Assembly: GCF_000967495.1 (NCBI RefSeq)
Contig: NZ_JXXU01000056.1
Coordinates: forward strand, 45,005-109,004
Length of the DNA stretch: 64,000 nt
Origin: Vibrio neptunius
Lineage (GTDB): Bacteria; Pseudomonadota; Gammaproteobacteria; Enterobacterales; Vibrionaceae
Reading direction: 5' to 3'
The position numbers and the translations under genes were made by a program. Under the pieces are notes generated by a model. It saw nothing but the letters and a program-made list of their open reading frames with translations, did not search any database and was not told where the DNA came from. Positions within the stretch are counted from its first letter, which is position 1, and each line of letters begins with the position of its first letter. This document shows positions 44,946-54,096 of this stretch, piece by piece.

Positions 44946-45056
44946 TTACTTTTCTAACACTAAGGAGACAATGGTGAGCAATACGACAGCGAGCGCAGCC
45001 AGCAAGATATCTTGCATCATTGAGCCCAAGTCAAGAAGAAAGCCTGGTTCTTGCAT
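44946..45056 (-). CDS. Candidate 36-residue single-span membrane protein
   Basis: An ATG at 45056 with AGAGG eight bases upstream opens a 36-codon frame, MQEPGFLLDLGSMMQDILLA, then a hydrophobic run (AALAVVLLTIVSLVLEK) ending in lysine. It has a ribosome site, a membrane span and its own terminator. No family recognised. It lies between kbl and a divergent LysR gene. Confidence 0.55.
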   Translation of the reverse strand: MQEPGFLLDLGSMMQDILLAALAVVLLTIVSLVLEK

Positions 45057-45157
45057 TTTGAGTACCTCTGCTGTTTACTATTTAGCCACCTTATCGACTC
45101 AACAATTCATTAACAACCGATTTAATTCTCAATTTAAAGACACATCACGGTTTCAAT

Positions 45158-46084
45158 TTGGTTAATTCAAAACTTATTGCTTTGCTCCCAGATCTTGCAT
45201 CCTTCATTTTGATCGTTGATGAAGGCAGCTTTACGGCCGCAGCTAAAAAGCTCGATGTAACGCCTTCGGCCCTGAGCAAATTGATCACACGGCTTGAGTC
45301 AGCCTTGTCCGCCAAGCTGTTTGAGCGCACGACTCGAAAACTCGTCATCACGCCTACTGGGCAGCAGGTTTATGACCAAGCGATAGTGATGGTCAACGCC
45401 GCCCAACAAGCTTGGGAGCTATCCACCACTGATCACAAACAAGCCACAGGCTCTCTTACCATTGCGGCGCCAGAGGCCTTTCTCAACTCTGTTTTACAGC
45501 CTTTTGTGGTGCCTTTTTTAAAACAATACCCAGACATTCAGCTCAAGTTGCGTGTGGCTGATGGCGAGATCGATCTACTCAGAGACGGGATCGATGTCGC
45601 CTTCAAGCTCACCGATAGACCCGATGAAAACTTGGTGCTTAAAGAGATCGGAAAAACTAACTTGGTCTTGTGTGCAAGCCCAGATTACATCGACCAACGT
45701 GGGATGCCATCCCACCCTACCGATTTACAACATCATGACTGCCTGTATTTGGCTGAAACAGAGCGAGACAACATCTGGGACTTTTTCAAAGACGACGAAT
45801 TCCATTCGATGACGGTATCCGGCCGCTATGCAGTCAATCATTCACAGATGCGTCTCACTGGTGTGAAAAATGCGCTCGGTATAGGTATCTTTCATGATTT
45901 TGTGATCGCCGAAGCCATCGAAAAACAACAGGTCGTACCTGTACTTCATGATTGGACGATCAAAAGTAATTACCATGGTGTCGTCGCCATGCAGTACCCG
46001 CAAACCAAATACATGCCCGCTCGTCTGCGTGTTTTTATCGACTACATTAGCCAAGTGTTAGGCGATAAACTCGCCAGCCATTAA
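45158..46084 (+). CDS. LysR family transcriptional regulator
   Basis: A 308-residue regulator. HTH: EGSFTAAAKKLDVTPSALSKLITRLESALSAKLFERTTR; effector domain follows (DGEIDLLRDGIDVAFKL). There is no ATG near the expected N-terminus; TTG 45158 is the best start and has a poor ribosome site, so the start is uncertain. The gloA2-type gene follows 11 bases later and is probably in the same transcript. Confidence 0.85.
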   Translation: MVNSKLIALLPDLASFILIVDEGSFTAAAKKLDVTPSALSKLITRLESALSAKLFERTTRKLVITPTGQQVYDQAIVMVNAAQQAWELSTTDHKQATGSLTIAAPEAFLNSVLQPFVVPFLKQYPDIQLKLRVADGEIDLLRDGIDVAFKLTDRPDENLVLKEIGKTNLVLCASPDYIDQRGMPSHPTDLQHHDCLYLAETERDNIWDFFKDDEFHSMTVSGRYAVNHSQMRLTGVKNALGIGIFHDFVIAEAIEKQQVVPVLHDWTIKSNYHGVVAMQYPQTKYMPARLRVFIDYISQVLGDKLASH

Positions 46085-46095
46085 CGAGAACTTCT

Positions 46096-46479
46096 ATGTT
46101 TAATAAAATTCATCACGTGGCGATCATTTGCTCTAACTACTCAGTTTCTAAGCAATTTTATACCCAAATAATGGGGTTCGACATCCTAGCGGAAAACTAT
46201 CGCCAAGCGAGACATTCTTACAAACTCGATCTGGCCCTGCCAGATGGCTCGCAACTTGAGTTGTTCAGCTTTCCCGACGCGCCAGAAAGGCCGAGTTTCC
46301 CAGAAGCACAAGGCCTTCGCCATCTCGCTTTTGAAGTCGGTAGCGTGGCAGAAGTCAAACAGTATCTGGAAAGCAAAGGAGTTGACGTTGAACCCGTGCG
46401 CATTGATGAATTCACAGGTAAAACCTTTACTTTTTTCCAAGACCCAGACGGACTACCTCTCGAGATTTATCAAGCTTAG
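46096..46479 (+). CDS. gloA2: VOC family protein (YaeR/GloA2 type)
   Basis: A 127-residue vicinal oxygen chelate protein. KIHHVAIICSNYSVSKQFYTQIMGFDIL opens the first module with a metal histidine; QLELFSFP, RHLAFEV and GLPLEIYQA supply the other metal ligands (E, H, E). Function of the YaeR group is not established; glyoxalase I-like activity is presumed. Follows the LysR gene by 11 bases. Confidence 0.88.
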   Translation: MFNKIHHVAIICSNYSVSKQFYTQIMGFDILAENYRQARHSYKLDLALPDGSQLELFSFPDAPERPSFPEAQGLRHLAFEVGSVAEVKQYLESKGVDVEPVRIDEFTGKTFTFFQDPDGLPLEIYQA

Positions 46480-46602
46480 ATGGATTGACAAGGTAGTCAT
46501 TGTCGCTTGACGCTACGATGTGCTTGCTGATGAGACCAGATAAGTACCTTTTCAAGCAAGCAGCGCCGGACTCGCTTTTTGACGATCCGGCGAGGCTTAG
46601 GA

Positions 46603-47103
46603 TCACTCATTCAATTTCTCCCGTTCCGCTTTAGACACTAGATCGCTATCTCTACGCGACGTTCTGCTCTCTAACACCACACAACCAACACCGCCGATTG
46701 CGTAGGCAAACAGATCCTTCCAATCAAACGTCGCCCCCAGAGCAACGTGTAATGGAGAAGAAGGCTCGATACCCAACCATTGTGCCATCTGAAAGTACTG
46801 ACCAACCTCAACCAAGAAAGCCACTGCGACCACCAGTAATGCCAATACCTTAGGATCCATTCGAATCACGGACGCTATGGTGTGGTAAAGCCACACCACA
46901 ACTAATACATCACCAAAGGTCGGCCTGATAAAACTATCGCGAACATAACCCGCAATAACAATCAGGAGCACAAGCATCATCAAACTCTTCCCAGCATAGT
47001 ACGTCGAAAAACGGACACCAATACGTCTAGAAGCAGTATGATTGCAGCCCTGACTAATTTCGTTGGATTGAGTTTTATGCCTCTGTGCTGCTTGAGTGTT
47101 CAT
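46603..47103 (-). CDS. DUF2809 membrane protein
   Basis: A 166-residue protein with about four spans (MMLVLLIVIAGYVRDSFIRP, VLVVVWLYHTIASVI, VLALLVVAVAFLVEVGQYF, FDWKDLFAYAIGGVGCVV). The pattern FIRPTFGDVLVV-WLY and a late DLFAY matches DUF2809. Its ATG at 47103 lies 29 bases inside the end of creD, with GGAGG upstream, so it is probably co-translated. Function unknown. Confidence 0.75.
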   Translation of the reverse strand: MNTQAAQRHKTQSNEISQGCNHTASRRIGVRFSTYYAGKSLMMLVLLIVIAGYVRDSFIRPTFGDVLVVVWLYHTIASVIRMDPKVLALLVVAVAFLVEVGQYFQMAQWLGIEPSSPLHVALGATFDWKDLFAYAIGGVGCVVLESRTSRRDSDLVSKAEREKLNE

Positions 47104-48424
47104 CGCTCGCTGCCTCCACTGATTTGTGACTACGTTGATACCAGTCGACATTTCTGGTGATCACCATAACGACGCTAAGAATCACAAAACACAATAGTGT
47201 CCCCATCAGGAGCGCGTAACTTTCTGCCTCAAGTAACCCGAAGAGTAACCCGTATAGACACAATAGACTCGCTCCAAATACTGTACCCTGCTTGGTGTTG
47301 TCTAACATACCGCCGACGTAGACACTCAAAAGACAGGTCGAAGCCAAGACAGAGATGACATAAGCCCAGTTAAAACCCGTATGCTCACTGAGTGAGATAA
47401 GTAATAGATAGAACAGCGCCAAAGCAAGACCAACAAAGCCGTATTGAACAGGGTGGACAGGGCGAGCCTGAAACAATTCGAGCAAAAAGAAACTGGCAAA
47501 CACAAGCGTAATGACAAGCAATGAATAGTTAATGGCACGATGCGATTTGAGGTAATGATCAACCGGATCAATCAGTTCAACCCCCATTTGACGCTGCTCC
47601 AACTCATAACATGACGACTCTTCGTCCATGCAATTTTTAAACAGTTGTGAAACATTGGATGAAAAATTGTTGCTTGACCACTGCGCGCTGAATCCAGATT
47701 CAGATACTGAAGATGATATCGGTAGGAAATCCCCGATGAAGCTTGGATGCGGCCACTCAGAAGAAAGTTCAACGGTCGAGGTCGTTCCGATAGGCGTGAC
47801 CTGAAGCTTGCCCATTCCCTGCAGCAAGAAATTAAGCTCGAAGTCGAGGGGTTGAGAAGGGTCTAAACGATCCAGTGTCAGAGGAGTATGAAAACCTTGC
47901 GACAGTCGCTTGATATCTGTCCCCGGCACAATATCAAGCGCCTCTCCTCCCAGCTTCATCTGCTCCAGTTTCACCAGTCCACGGCTGTCTTTGACACCAA
48001 CCACCATGGAAATATTTTCGATTTGAACTTGTTTAAATTCATTCAACGCCGACAGATCAAATGATCCCTTGAGCGCACTTTGCGCTTTATATAGGCGAGC
48101 TTTGTAGATACCACGATATTTTTCAAAGCTTTCCAAATGAGCAGACATATCAAAAGTGGTTGGTAAAATGTAAGCCTGACGCTCAACCTGATAAGTTTTG
48201 TCTTCATGACGAACCGTTTCCGTGTAATCAATCGCGATAAACGGGCCGGTAATACGTTGTTCGCCACTGCTGCTACGTGCAATCTCTTCTCTCACTTCTT
48301 GCTGACGATACGATCGTTCAGAAACTAGGCCACTGACCATAGAAATCGGAATTTGCAGCAAAACAAACAAAAACAGCACAAAGCCAAACTTCATGCCGAG
48401 TGGGTTATTAAAGATTTTCTTCAT
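47075..48424 (-). CDS. creD: Inner membrane protein CreD
   Basis: A 449-residue inner-membrane protein: one N-terminal span, a long periplasmic domain (residues 35-300) and five C-terminal spans. GEQRITGPFIAIDY and the FGASLLCLYGLLFGLLEAESYALLMG run are CreD signatures. In E. coli creD is the main target of CreB and affects envelope traits and beta-lactam tolerance. AAGGAGAAG precedes the ATG. I did not find an obvious TTCAC-N6-TTCAC cre tag just upstream. Confidence 0.92.
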   Translation of the reverse strand: MKKIFNNPLGMKFGFVLFLFVLLQIPISMVSGLVSERSYRQQEVREEIARSSSGEQRITGPFIAIDYTETVRHEDKTYQVERQAYILPTTFDMSAHLESFEKYRGIYKARLYKAQSALKGSFDLSALNEFKQVQIENISMVVGVKDSRGLVKLEQMKLGGEALDIVPGTDIKRLSQGFHTPLTLDRLDPSQPLDFELNFLLQGMGKLQVTPIGTTSTVELSSEWPHPSFIGDFLPISSSVSESGFSAQWSSNNFSSNVSQLFKNCMDEESSCYELEQRQMGVELIDPVDHYLKSHRAINYSLLVITLVFASFFLLELFQARPVHPVQYGFVGLALALFYLLLISLSEHTGFNWAYVISVLASTCLLSVYVGGMLDNTKQGTVFGASLLCLYGLLFGLLEAESYALLMGTLLCFVILSVVMVITRNVDWYQRSHKSVEAASDEHSSSTEA

Positions 48425-48497
48425 TTTTCTTCTCCTTAGCTGATGGTTTAACGATAAAACCGCCAGTTGGAGAATAGATGGAGTCTATATGGAGTTT

Positions 48498-49937
48498 TTA
48501 TGGAGAAGGAAAGTGTAAGGTCACTTTGACGCCTTGATTAACATTCTCAATCAATAATGAACCTTTATGCAGTTTGACAACTTGCTCAACAAAATTTAGC
48601 CCCAGTCCGGTACTTTTCACACCATTTTGGCGTGCAAGCGAATAGAAACGTTCCGTGAGGCGAGGCATCGCGTAATCAGGAATCGCAGGCCCAGTATTGA
48701 AGATCGACACAGCAAGCTGTTCATCTGACTGAACGTAGTGCCAAACAATCGAGCCATTGCCATCAACAAAATCAAGGGCATTGTCCATAAGATTAAACAA
48801 GGCTTGCTGAAGCATAAAACCGTCACCGACCAGCACAACGTCACAGCTTGTCATCACTTCACATGTCACGCCTTTGGCATTGAGCCGAACATAAGAAGCC
48901 GCGACGATTTCGTCCAACATAGTGTTGATATTGATCGGTTCTTGCTTATCTAAATGTGGTCGTTTCTCTAATCTAGCCAACTCCAATAGCTTATCGACTA
49001 AAGACTGCATGCGGTCACTTTCGCGCTCAATGTTCGTTGCAAATCGTGTTACTTTTTCCGCAGGTAAAGGCATTTGCAATATTTCACTGGCGCCTTTAAT
49101 CGCCGATAAGGGGCTTTTGAGTTCGTGAGTCAATGTTTGCACATACTCTTCAACATACTGCTTGCCATCGAGTTGATTGCGCATGTGTTCTAACGCATCA
49201 CTCAAGGTACCGTATTCATAGAACACGCGAAATGTCGGCTTAGTAACTTTCTCACCCTGCCCCAATTTTACTGCGTAGTTTTCCAACTTGTTCAATGCTG
49301 AGTGGATGCGCCAAGCAAATAAAGCCCCTGCCAGCAATACCAAGCCACTCATCCAAACCATCCAGAACAACACATTGCGCTTCGAGAGGTCAATAAACGG
49401 CTGAACGGAACGATTGGACTTTGCCACCGTCACGCTGCCAATGATTTCGCCCTTGTGATAAATGGGAGCGGCAACGTGCATCACCGTTGATAGAGGATCA
49501 TTAGGGTCTTCGGCCGTGCTTCGCGCACCGTATTGGCCACGCAATGTCAGATACACATCGTTCCATTGCGAGTAATCTTCCCCGACATCTTGTTGCCATG
49601 AGTCTGCAATCACAATGCCACTCTTGTCCGTGATGTAAATACGATGGTTGATCGCTTTTTTACCTATTTCCCAGATACGCGCTTCAGGTTCTCTTAAACC
49701 ATACGCGGCAAGAAGCCTCGAAAATCGACTGTGTGAGATCTCGCCATTTGCTACGTCTTCTTCTGCCAGCACAGCCAAGAGATTCGCCATATCCACCAGC
49801 GTTTCTTCGGTGGTTTGGCGCACGGTCGGTTTCAGCTCCTGAATCACAGTGGAACTCACTGTGTAAGCTGTCATACCGACAAGAACGAAATATAAAAAGA
49901 ACAGTCTTAATCCGAGTGGGATCTTAGGCCATGGCAT
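48498..49937 (-). CDS. creC: Sensor histidine kinase CreC
   Basis: A 479-residue membrane kinase: one N-terminal span, a periplasmic sensor (30-180), a second span near 190-210, HAMP-like linker, HisKA with H in QTLTHELKSPLSAIKG near 270, and HATPase boxes LFNLMDNALDFVDG and GLGLNFVEQVV. It phosphorylates CreB. It starts two bases after creB and is separated from creD by 73 bases. Confidence 0.92.
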   Translation of the reverse strand: MPWPKIPLGLRLFFLYFVLVGMTAYTVSSTVIQELKPTVRQTTEETLVDMANLLAVLAEEDVANGEISHSRFSRLLAAYGLREPEARIWEIGKKAINHRIYITDKSGIVIADSWQQDVGEDYSQWNDVYLTLRGQYGARSTAEDPNDPLSTVMHVAAPIYHKGEIIGSVTVAKSNRSVQPFIDLSKRNVLFWMVWMSGLVLLAGALFAWRIHSALNKLENYAVKLGQGEKVTKPTFRVFYEYGTLSDALEHMRNQLDGKQYVEEYVQTLTHELKSPLSAIKGASEILQMPLPAEKVTRFATNIERESDRMQSLVDKLLELARLEKRPHLDKQEPININTMLDEIVAASYVRLNAKGVTCEVMTSCDVVLVGDGFMLQQALFNLMDNALDFVDGNGSIVWHYVQSDEQLAVSIFNTGPAIPDYAMPRLTERFYSLARQNGVKSTGLGLNFVEQVVKLHKGSLLIENVNQGVKVTLHFPSP

Positions 49938-49939
49938 GA

Positions 49940-50629
49940 TTACTCACCCGTTTTGTCGTAGTAATAACCAAAACCACGCTTGGTGCATATACGCTCAGCC
50001 ATAGCGAAGGGTTTCAGCTTGTTGCGTATCGCTTTGATGTGGGAATCAATATTTCGCTCGTAAGACGCATGGGGAGCCATGTCAGCCGCAACCATTAACT
50101 GTTCACGATTTAATACACGGCAGGATACTGCGATAAGTTTGCTCAAGATCTTAAACTCAACCGCGGTTAAGCCCAGCGGCTCACCAGCAACGCGATAATC
50201 AAAGTTGTCTGCCTTGAGATCATCATCCAACGATTGTGGAGGAACAGGTTGAGTGATGACTGGGCGAGATTTGATACGAAGTTTGATTCGCGCCAGCATT
50301 TCCCTTGGGCTAAAAGGTTTAGTGACATAGTCATCGGCGCCAATTTCCAGCCCGACAACACGATCGATTTCATCATTTCTTGCCGTCAGGAAGATAATCG
50401 GCACATCAGAAAACTCGCGAATGGTTTTACACAGCTCAAAACCATTTCCATCAGGTAAGCCAACATCAAGCACCAGTAGCGCAGGCTCATTGCTTTCAAT
50501 ATACGCCAGTCCTTCACCCGCCGTTGAAAACCACATAGGCTGATAACCATCCATTTCGAGAACATGAATTAAATTCTCCGCAATGGCTAGTTCGTCTTCA
50601 ATAATGACGATGGTTGTTTTATCGCTCAA
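49940..50629 (-). CDS. creB: Response regulator CreB
   Basis: A 229-residue OmpR-type regulator. Receiver with D55 in LLVLDVGLPDGNGFE, T in FLTARND and K in YVTKPFSP; winged helix at 130-225 (LTAVEFKILSKLIA, SHIKAIRNKLKPF, CTKRGFGYYYD). The start is TTG (MSDKTTIV) with GGAGCG eight bases upstream; no in-frame ATG is nearby, which may limit translation. First gene of creB-creC-creD-DUF2809. Confidence 0.92.
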   Translation of the reverse strand: MSDKTTIVIIEDELAIAENLIHVLEMDGYQPMWFSTAGEGLAYIESNEPALLVLDVGLPDGNGFELCKTIREFSDVPIIFLTARNDEIDRVVGLEIGADDYVTKPFSPREMLARIKLRIKSRPVITQPVPPQSLDDDLKADNFDYRVAGEPLGLTAVEFKILSKLIAVSCRVLNREQLMVAADMAPHASYERNIDSHIKAIRNKLKPFAMAERICTKRGFGYYYDKTGE

Positions 50630-50701
50630 TATTTCGCTCCATGGGGTCAGTTTTGTTCCATAACAAATTCATGATTAGAGACCATCCTTGGTGTGGATCG
50701 C

Positions 50702-50818
50702 TCAAAAACCAAAAAAGCGCATCGGCCAAGTCACTTCGCCCAATTCAATCAAATCATAAATAGTGAAAAACACGGCGCAGATAACCGCCAGTTTCAGCAG
50801 ACGATAAACGATCAACAT
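50702..50818 (-). CDS. Candidate 38-residue small membrane protein
   Basis: ATG 50818 with AAGGAAG six bases upstream opens a 38-codon frame, MLIVYRLLKLAVICAVFFTI, then YDLIELGEVTWPMRFFGF and stop. It has one hydrophobic span and a strong ribosome site, 72 bases before creB on the same strand. No family recognised. Confidence 0.6.
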   Translation of the reverse strand: MLIVYRLLKLAVICAVFFTIYDLIELGEVTWPMRFFGF

Positions 50819-51092
50819 AAAAACTTCCTTATGGATGAAAATAGCCGCGACTACGGCTGATAAGACACCGAGAAATAGCAACCACGTTATACCTTTTACT
50901 GATTGAGATTTCGAGCACTAAACCGCGCAAATTTACTCTATGCCTGTGGCAACATTAGACCCCTTAATCTTGATATGCATCCCATTTAATACGCTCACTT
51001 AATAAAAATATGGTCGAGTTTGGCCATTTTAACCGCTTTTTAACCCTCGCATTCCTAGCATTCGGCCAATACTGCACACGAGGAAGAGACCA

Positions 51093-53327
51093 ATGAGAAA
51101 ACATGCTTGTCTACTGGCCCTGATCTTGGGGTTAACATCCCCAACCATGGCCATCCCTATCCCGGATGATCTGGACACGGAACTTCGTAAACTGATAGAA
51201 CAACATAGCCTGACCGGAGAGCCAAATAAGGGCTTTGAAATACCCAGTGTCGATTCAAAAGAAGTCAAACTAGGCAAACTGTTGTTTTTCTCCAAAGCAC
51301 TGAGCGGCAATAAAGACGTGGCTTGCGCCAGTTGTCATCACCCCTACCTTGGTGGAGGTGACGGATTATCACTCTCAGTGGGTACACTGGCTGAAAATGA
51401 AGATGTACTCGGCCCGGGCAGAAAAACGACCACGGGCCAGTTCTATGTAGCACGAAACACACCAACAATTTTCAATTCAGGATTGTACAAACGCAGTTTA
51501 TTTCGTGATGCTCGTGTTGAATTTGTTGACTGGCTAGACCCAAGCAAAGGGATCAGTACCCCTGACGTTGCATTTGGTGAAGCGGACCCGAATTCAGGCG
51601 ACACTCTATTGTCTGCTCAAGCTCGCTTTCCACCTGTTACCGCATCTGAGATGCGTGGTTTTGACTTTATGCAGGATGCATCCAATGAGGCCGTGAGAGC
51701 CCATCTAGCTGCTAGGATCGGCAATTATGGCGACGCTAAAGGCGAGTTATTTCAAAACCAGTGGTTGGAAAAATTCGCAGCCGTTTATGGTGACGACAAG
51801 TCACCGGAGAATCTGGTAACTTTTGCTAACATCACCCGTGCGCTCTCTGCTTATCAAGAGTCGATGAACTTTACCGACAACGCCTGGAACCGATACGTAA
51901 AAGGCGATTCAGCGGCACTGACGGCATCCCAAAAGCGTGGCGCATACCTGTATCTCTACATGCCACCCCCTCCATCTGACGGCGGAAACGAACCAGACTT
52001 TCTGCCCACACAATGTATTGGCTGCCACAACACAGACACCTTCAGTCAAACCAAGGATTCAAACTATCACCGCCTCGCCTTTCCACAAATTGGCCCCGGA
52101 ACCGGAGAGCCGGGTATGGAAACCAATGACTTAGGTCGAGCCCATCGAAATGCAAGTGATGCAGACATCTATAGCTTTCGATCAGGCACGCTGTTAAACA
52201 TTGAAGTAACAGGGCCATTCGGACACGCAGGAAGCTACGACACTCTCGAACAAGTCATTGAACATTATGATGATTACCATCAGATACTTGACCAATACAT
52301 TGACGAGATGGGCTGGTGCGAACAACCTCAGTTTAAAGATGTCGACCACTGCAACAGCTTGTTTCCAGATACCAGAGACAACACAGATAAAGCCGCCAAG
52401 ATCATTGATGACGAAATTGCCGATGGCGCCCCAGTGTTGCAAAAACTCAACCTATCAGATCAATCGAAAGCCGATCTGGTTAACTTTATGAAAGCCCTCA
52501 CCGACCCTTGTGTGAAAAGCGCGGAGTGTTTGCAAGCCTGGCTACCGCAGCCAGAAGAATCCGATCCTGACGGGCTTCAACTGCACGCTATTAACTATCA
52601 AGGGGTTCCCCTTTATCTGCCCTCTAAGTGCTCGGAAGGTGACACCCTACATTCTGGTGAAAAGCTGACCAAAGATCAGGGCGAGTGTATTTCTGGCTCA
52701 GTGGAGCATTTTTACTTTAATGTACAGAGTGATAACACCACCGTCTATCTGAGCAGCCGAGACGGTCAAGGCGATCTCAAGCTCTACTACCACCCTACGA
52801 CTTGGGCATCTCAACAAAATGCGCTAGCGGAATCGGTCGGTGAAGGCACAGAACAAGTGTTGAACATCACACTGAATCAAGGACGTCACTATGTGAGCGC
52901 AATCTCACAACAAGGGTATCAAGGCGTTTCTATCGCTGTGGGAGAACGCCCTGCCGACAAAGAGCCTGGTGAGCATCCAAAAGCTATCTCAGACCAATGT
53001 TTGCACTCTGCTCCTGTGTCATTTGGCGAATTGCAGAGCGGTACTCCTATCTGCACGGCACAAGGCGAAAATTCCTATTTTATCAAGATCACTGAGCCTA
53101 ACAGCACTCTGGAAGTCAGAACTAGGCACGGTTCAGGCAACACCGATTTGTACGTTAGCCCTTATTGGCCAAGTACAAACCAGTTTGAATTTTCATCTCG
53201 ACGCCCCGACAGCAATGAGTACCTGAGGATAGATTCACCCATGCCCGGCTGGTATTTCATTCTTGCAGCTGGCGATGGGCTCAATCAAGGCACGTCACTG
53301 CAAGTCGATGTCTCAACACAAAAATAA
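51093..53327 (+). CDS. Di-heme cytochrome c peroxidase family protein with C-terminal PPC-like domains
   Basis: A 744-residue exported protein. MRKHACLLALILGLTSPTMA is the signal peptide. Heme c sites are CASCHH at 78-82 and CIGCHN near 308, typical of CcpA/MauG enzymes (GKLLFFSKALSG, VARNTPTIFNSGLYKRSLFRDAR). From about 490 on are two pre-peptidase C-terminal-like beta domains (FYFNVQSDNTTVYLSS... and SYFIKITEPNSTLEVRTRHGSGNTDLYVSP), absent from classical Ccp (about 350 residues). It may reduce peroxide or oxidise a partner protein, with the extra domains aiding secretion or binding. The adjacent two-component genes may control it. Confidence 0.85.
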   Translation: MRKHACLLALILGLTSPTMAIPIPDDLDTELRKLIEQHSLTGEPNKGFEIPSVDSKEVKLGKLLFFSKALSGNKDVACASCHHPYLGGGDGLSLSVGTLAENEDVLGPGRKTTTGQFYVARNTPTIFNSGLYKRSLFRDARVEFVDWLDPSKGISTPDVAFGEADPNSGDTLLSAQARFPPVTASEMRGFDFMQDASNEAVRAHLAARIGNYGDAKGELFQNQWLEKFAAVYGDDKSPENLVTFANITRALSAYQESMNFTDNAWNRYVKGDSAALTASQKRGAYLYLYMPPPPSDGGNEPDFLPTQCIGCHNTDTFSQTKDSNYHRLAFPQIGPGTGEPGMETNDLGRAHRNASDADIYSFRSGTLLNIEVTGPFGHAGSYDTLEQVIEHYDDYHQILDQYIDEMGWCEQPQFKDVDHCNSLFPDTRDNTDKAAKIIDDEIADGAPVLQKLNLSDQSKADLVNFMKALTDPCVKSAECLQAWLPQPEESDPDGLQLHAINYQGVPLYLPSKCSEGDTLHSGEKLTKDQGECISGSVEHFYFNVQSDNTTVYLSSRDGQGDLKLYYHPTTWASQQNALAESVGEGTEQVLNITLNQGRHYVSAISQQGYQGVSIAVGERPADKEPGEHPKAISDQCLHSAPVSFGELQSGTPICTAQGENSYFIKITEPNSTLEVRTRHGSGNTDLYVSPYWPSTNQFEFSSRRPDSNEYLRIDSPMPGWYFILAAGDGLNQGTSLQVDVSTQK

Positions 53328-53353
53328 AGCAATATCTCAATCGAGGTAATTAC

Positions 53354-53381
53354 AGCCAAGCCAATAAAGGGCTTGGCTTTC
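53354..53381 (+). terminator. Rho-independent terminator of the peroxidase gene
   Basis: AGCCAAGCC-N7-GGCTTGGCT is a perfect 9-bp stem followed by TTCACCC, 26 bases past the stop. Confidence 0.7.
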
Positions 53382-53412
53382 ACCCATTTATTATTCTTAC
53401 ATTTGGACAAGC

Positions 53413-54096
53413 ATGATTAACACAATACTGGTTGAAGACGATGCTGGCTTGGCAGGCAACATCATTGATTTTCTTGAACTTGAAAACATCGCATGTGATT
53501 ACGCCAGTACTGGCGACACGGCACTCAATCTGATCGAAAAAAACCACTATCAAGTCATTATACTGGACATCAACCTTCCTCGGCTTGATGGCTTTAGCGT
53601 ATGTGAACAACTTCGCTCGCAAGGGGTCGCGGTTCCGGTCATCATGTTAACCGCCCGAAGCCAACTCGAAGACAAACTGAAAGGTTTCAAGGTTGGAACT
53701 GACGACTACCTTGTCAAACCCTTTGCCATGGCAGAATTGGTTGCAAGAACAAAAGCCCTAGCAAACAGAAAAAGTGGTCAACTGACCCGATTCAAAGCAG
53801 GGAACATCCTATTTGATGCCCAAGAAAATCAGACCTATATCGACAACCAGCCTGTCAAACTGCTGCCGACCAGCCTGATTATCTTGGAACAACTGATGCG
53901 CGCTTATCCGCACCCGATTTCGCGTCAATCTCTGAATCTCGCCATCTGGGAAGATCGATTGCCGAACAGTAACGCCCTTAAAGTCCACATCCATTATCTA
54001 CGTAAAGCATTGATTCAACATCAGAGCAACGTCTGCGTAGTATCGGTAAGCAAGCATGGATTTAAGTTGCAGGACAGCGATAGTGACCACCAATGA
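53413..54096 (+). CDS. OmpR family response regulator
   Basis: A 227-residue regulator. Receiver D52 in VIILDINLPRLDG, T in MLTARSQ, K in YLVKPFAM; winged helix at 130-225 (LPTSLIILEQLMRAYP, HIHYLRKAL, VSKHGFKL). The ATGA stop/start overlap with the kinase gene at 54093 shows coupling. Lying just after the peroxidase gene, it may respond to a related envelope or redox signal. Confidence 0.9.
   Translation: MINTILVEDDAGLAGNIIDFLELENIACDYASTGDTALNLIEKNHYQVIILDINLPRLDGFSVCEQLRSQGVAVPVIMLTARSQLEDKLKGFKVGTDDYLVKPFAMAELVARTKALANRKSGQLTRFKAGNILFDAQENQTYIDNQPVKLLPTSLIILEQLMRAYPHPISRQSLNLAIWEDRLPNSNALKVHIHYLRKALIQHQSNVCVVSVSKHGFKLQDSDSDHQ

Noticed and set aside
44971..45165. A 64-codon plus-strand frame upstream of the LysR gene
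   Set aside because: It is antisense to the small membrane gene candidate, which has better ribosome site and composition.
46564..46592. An inverted repeat CGCCGGA/TCCGGCG near the end of the DUF2809 gene
   Set aside because: The loop is long (15 bases) and no U-tract follows, so it was not called a terminator.
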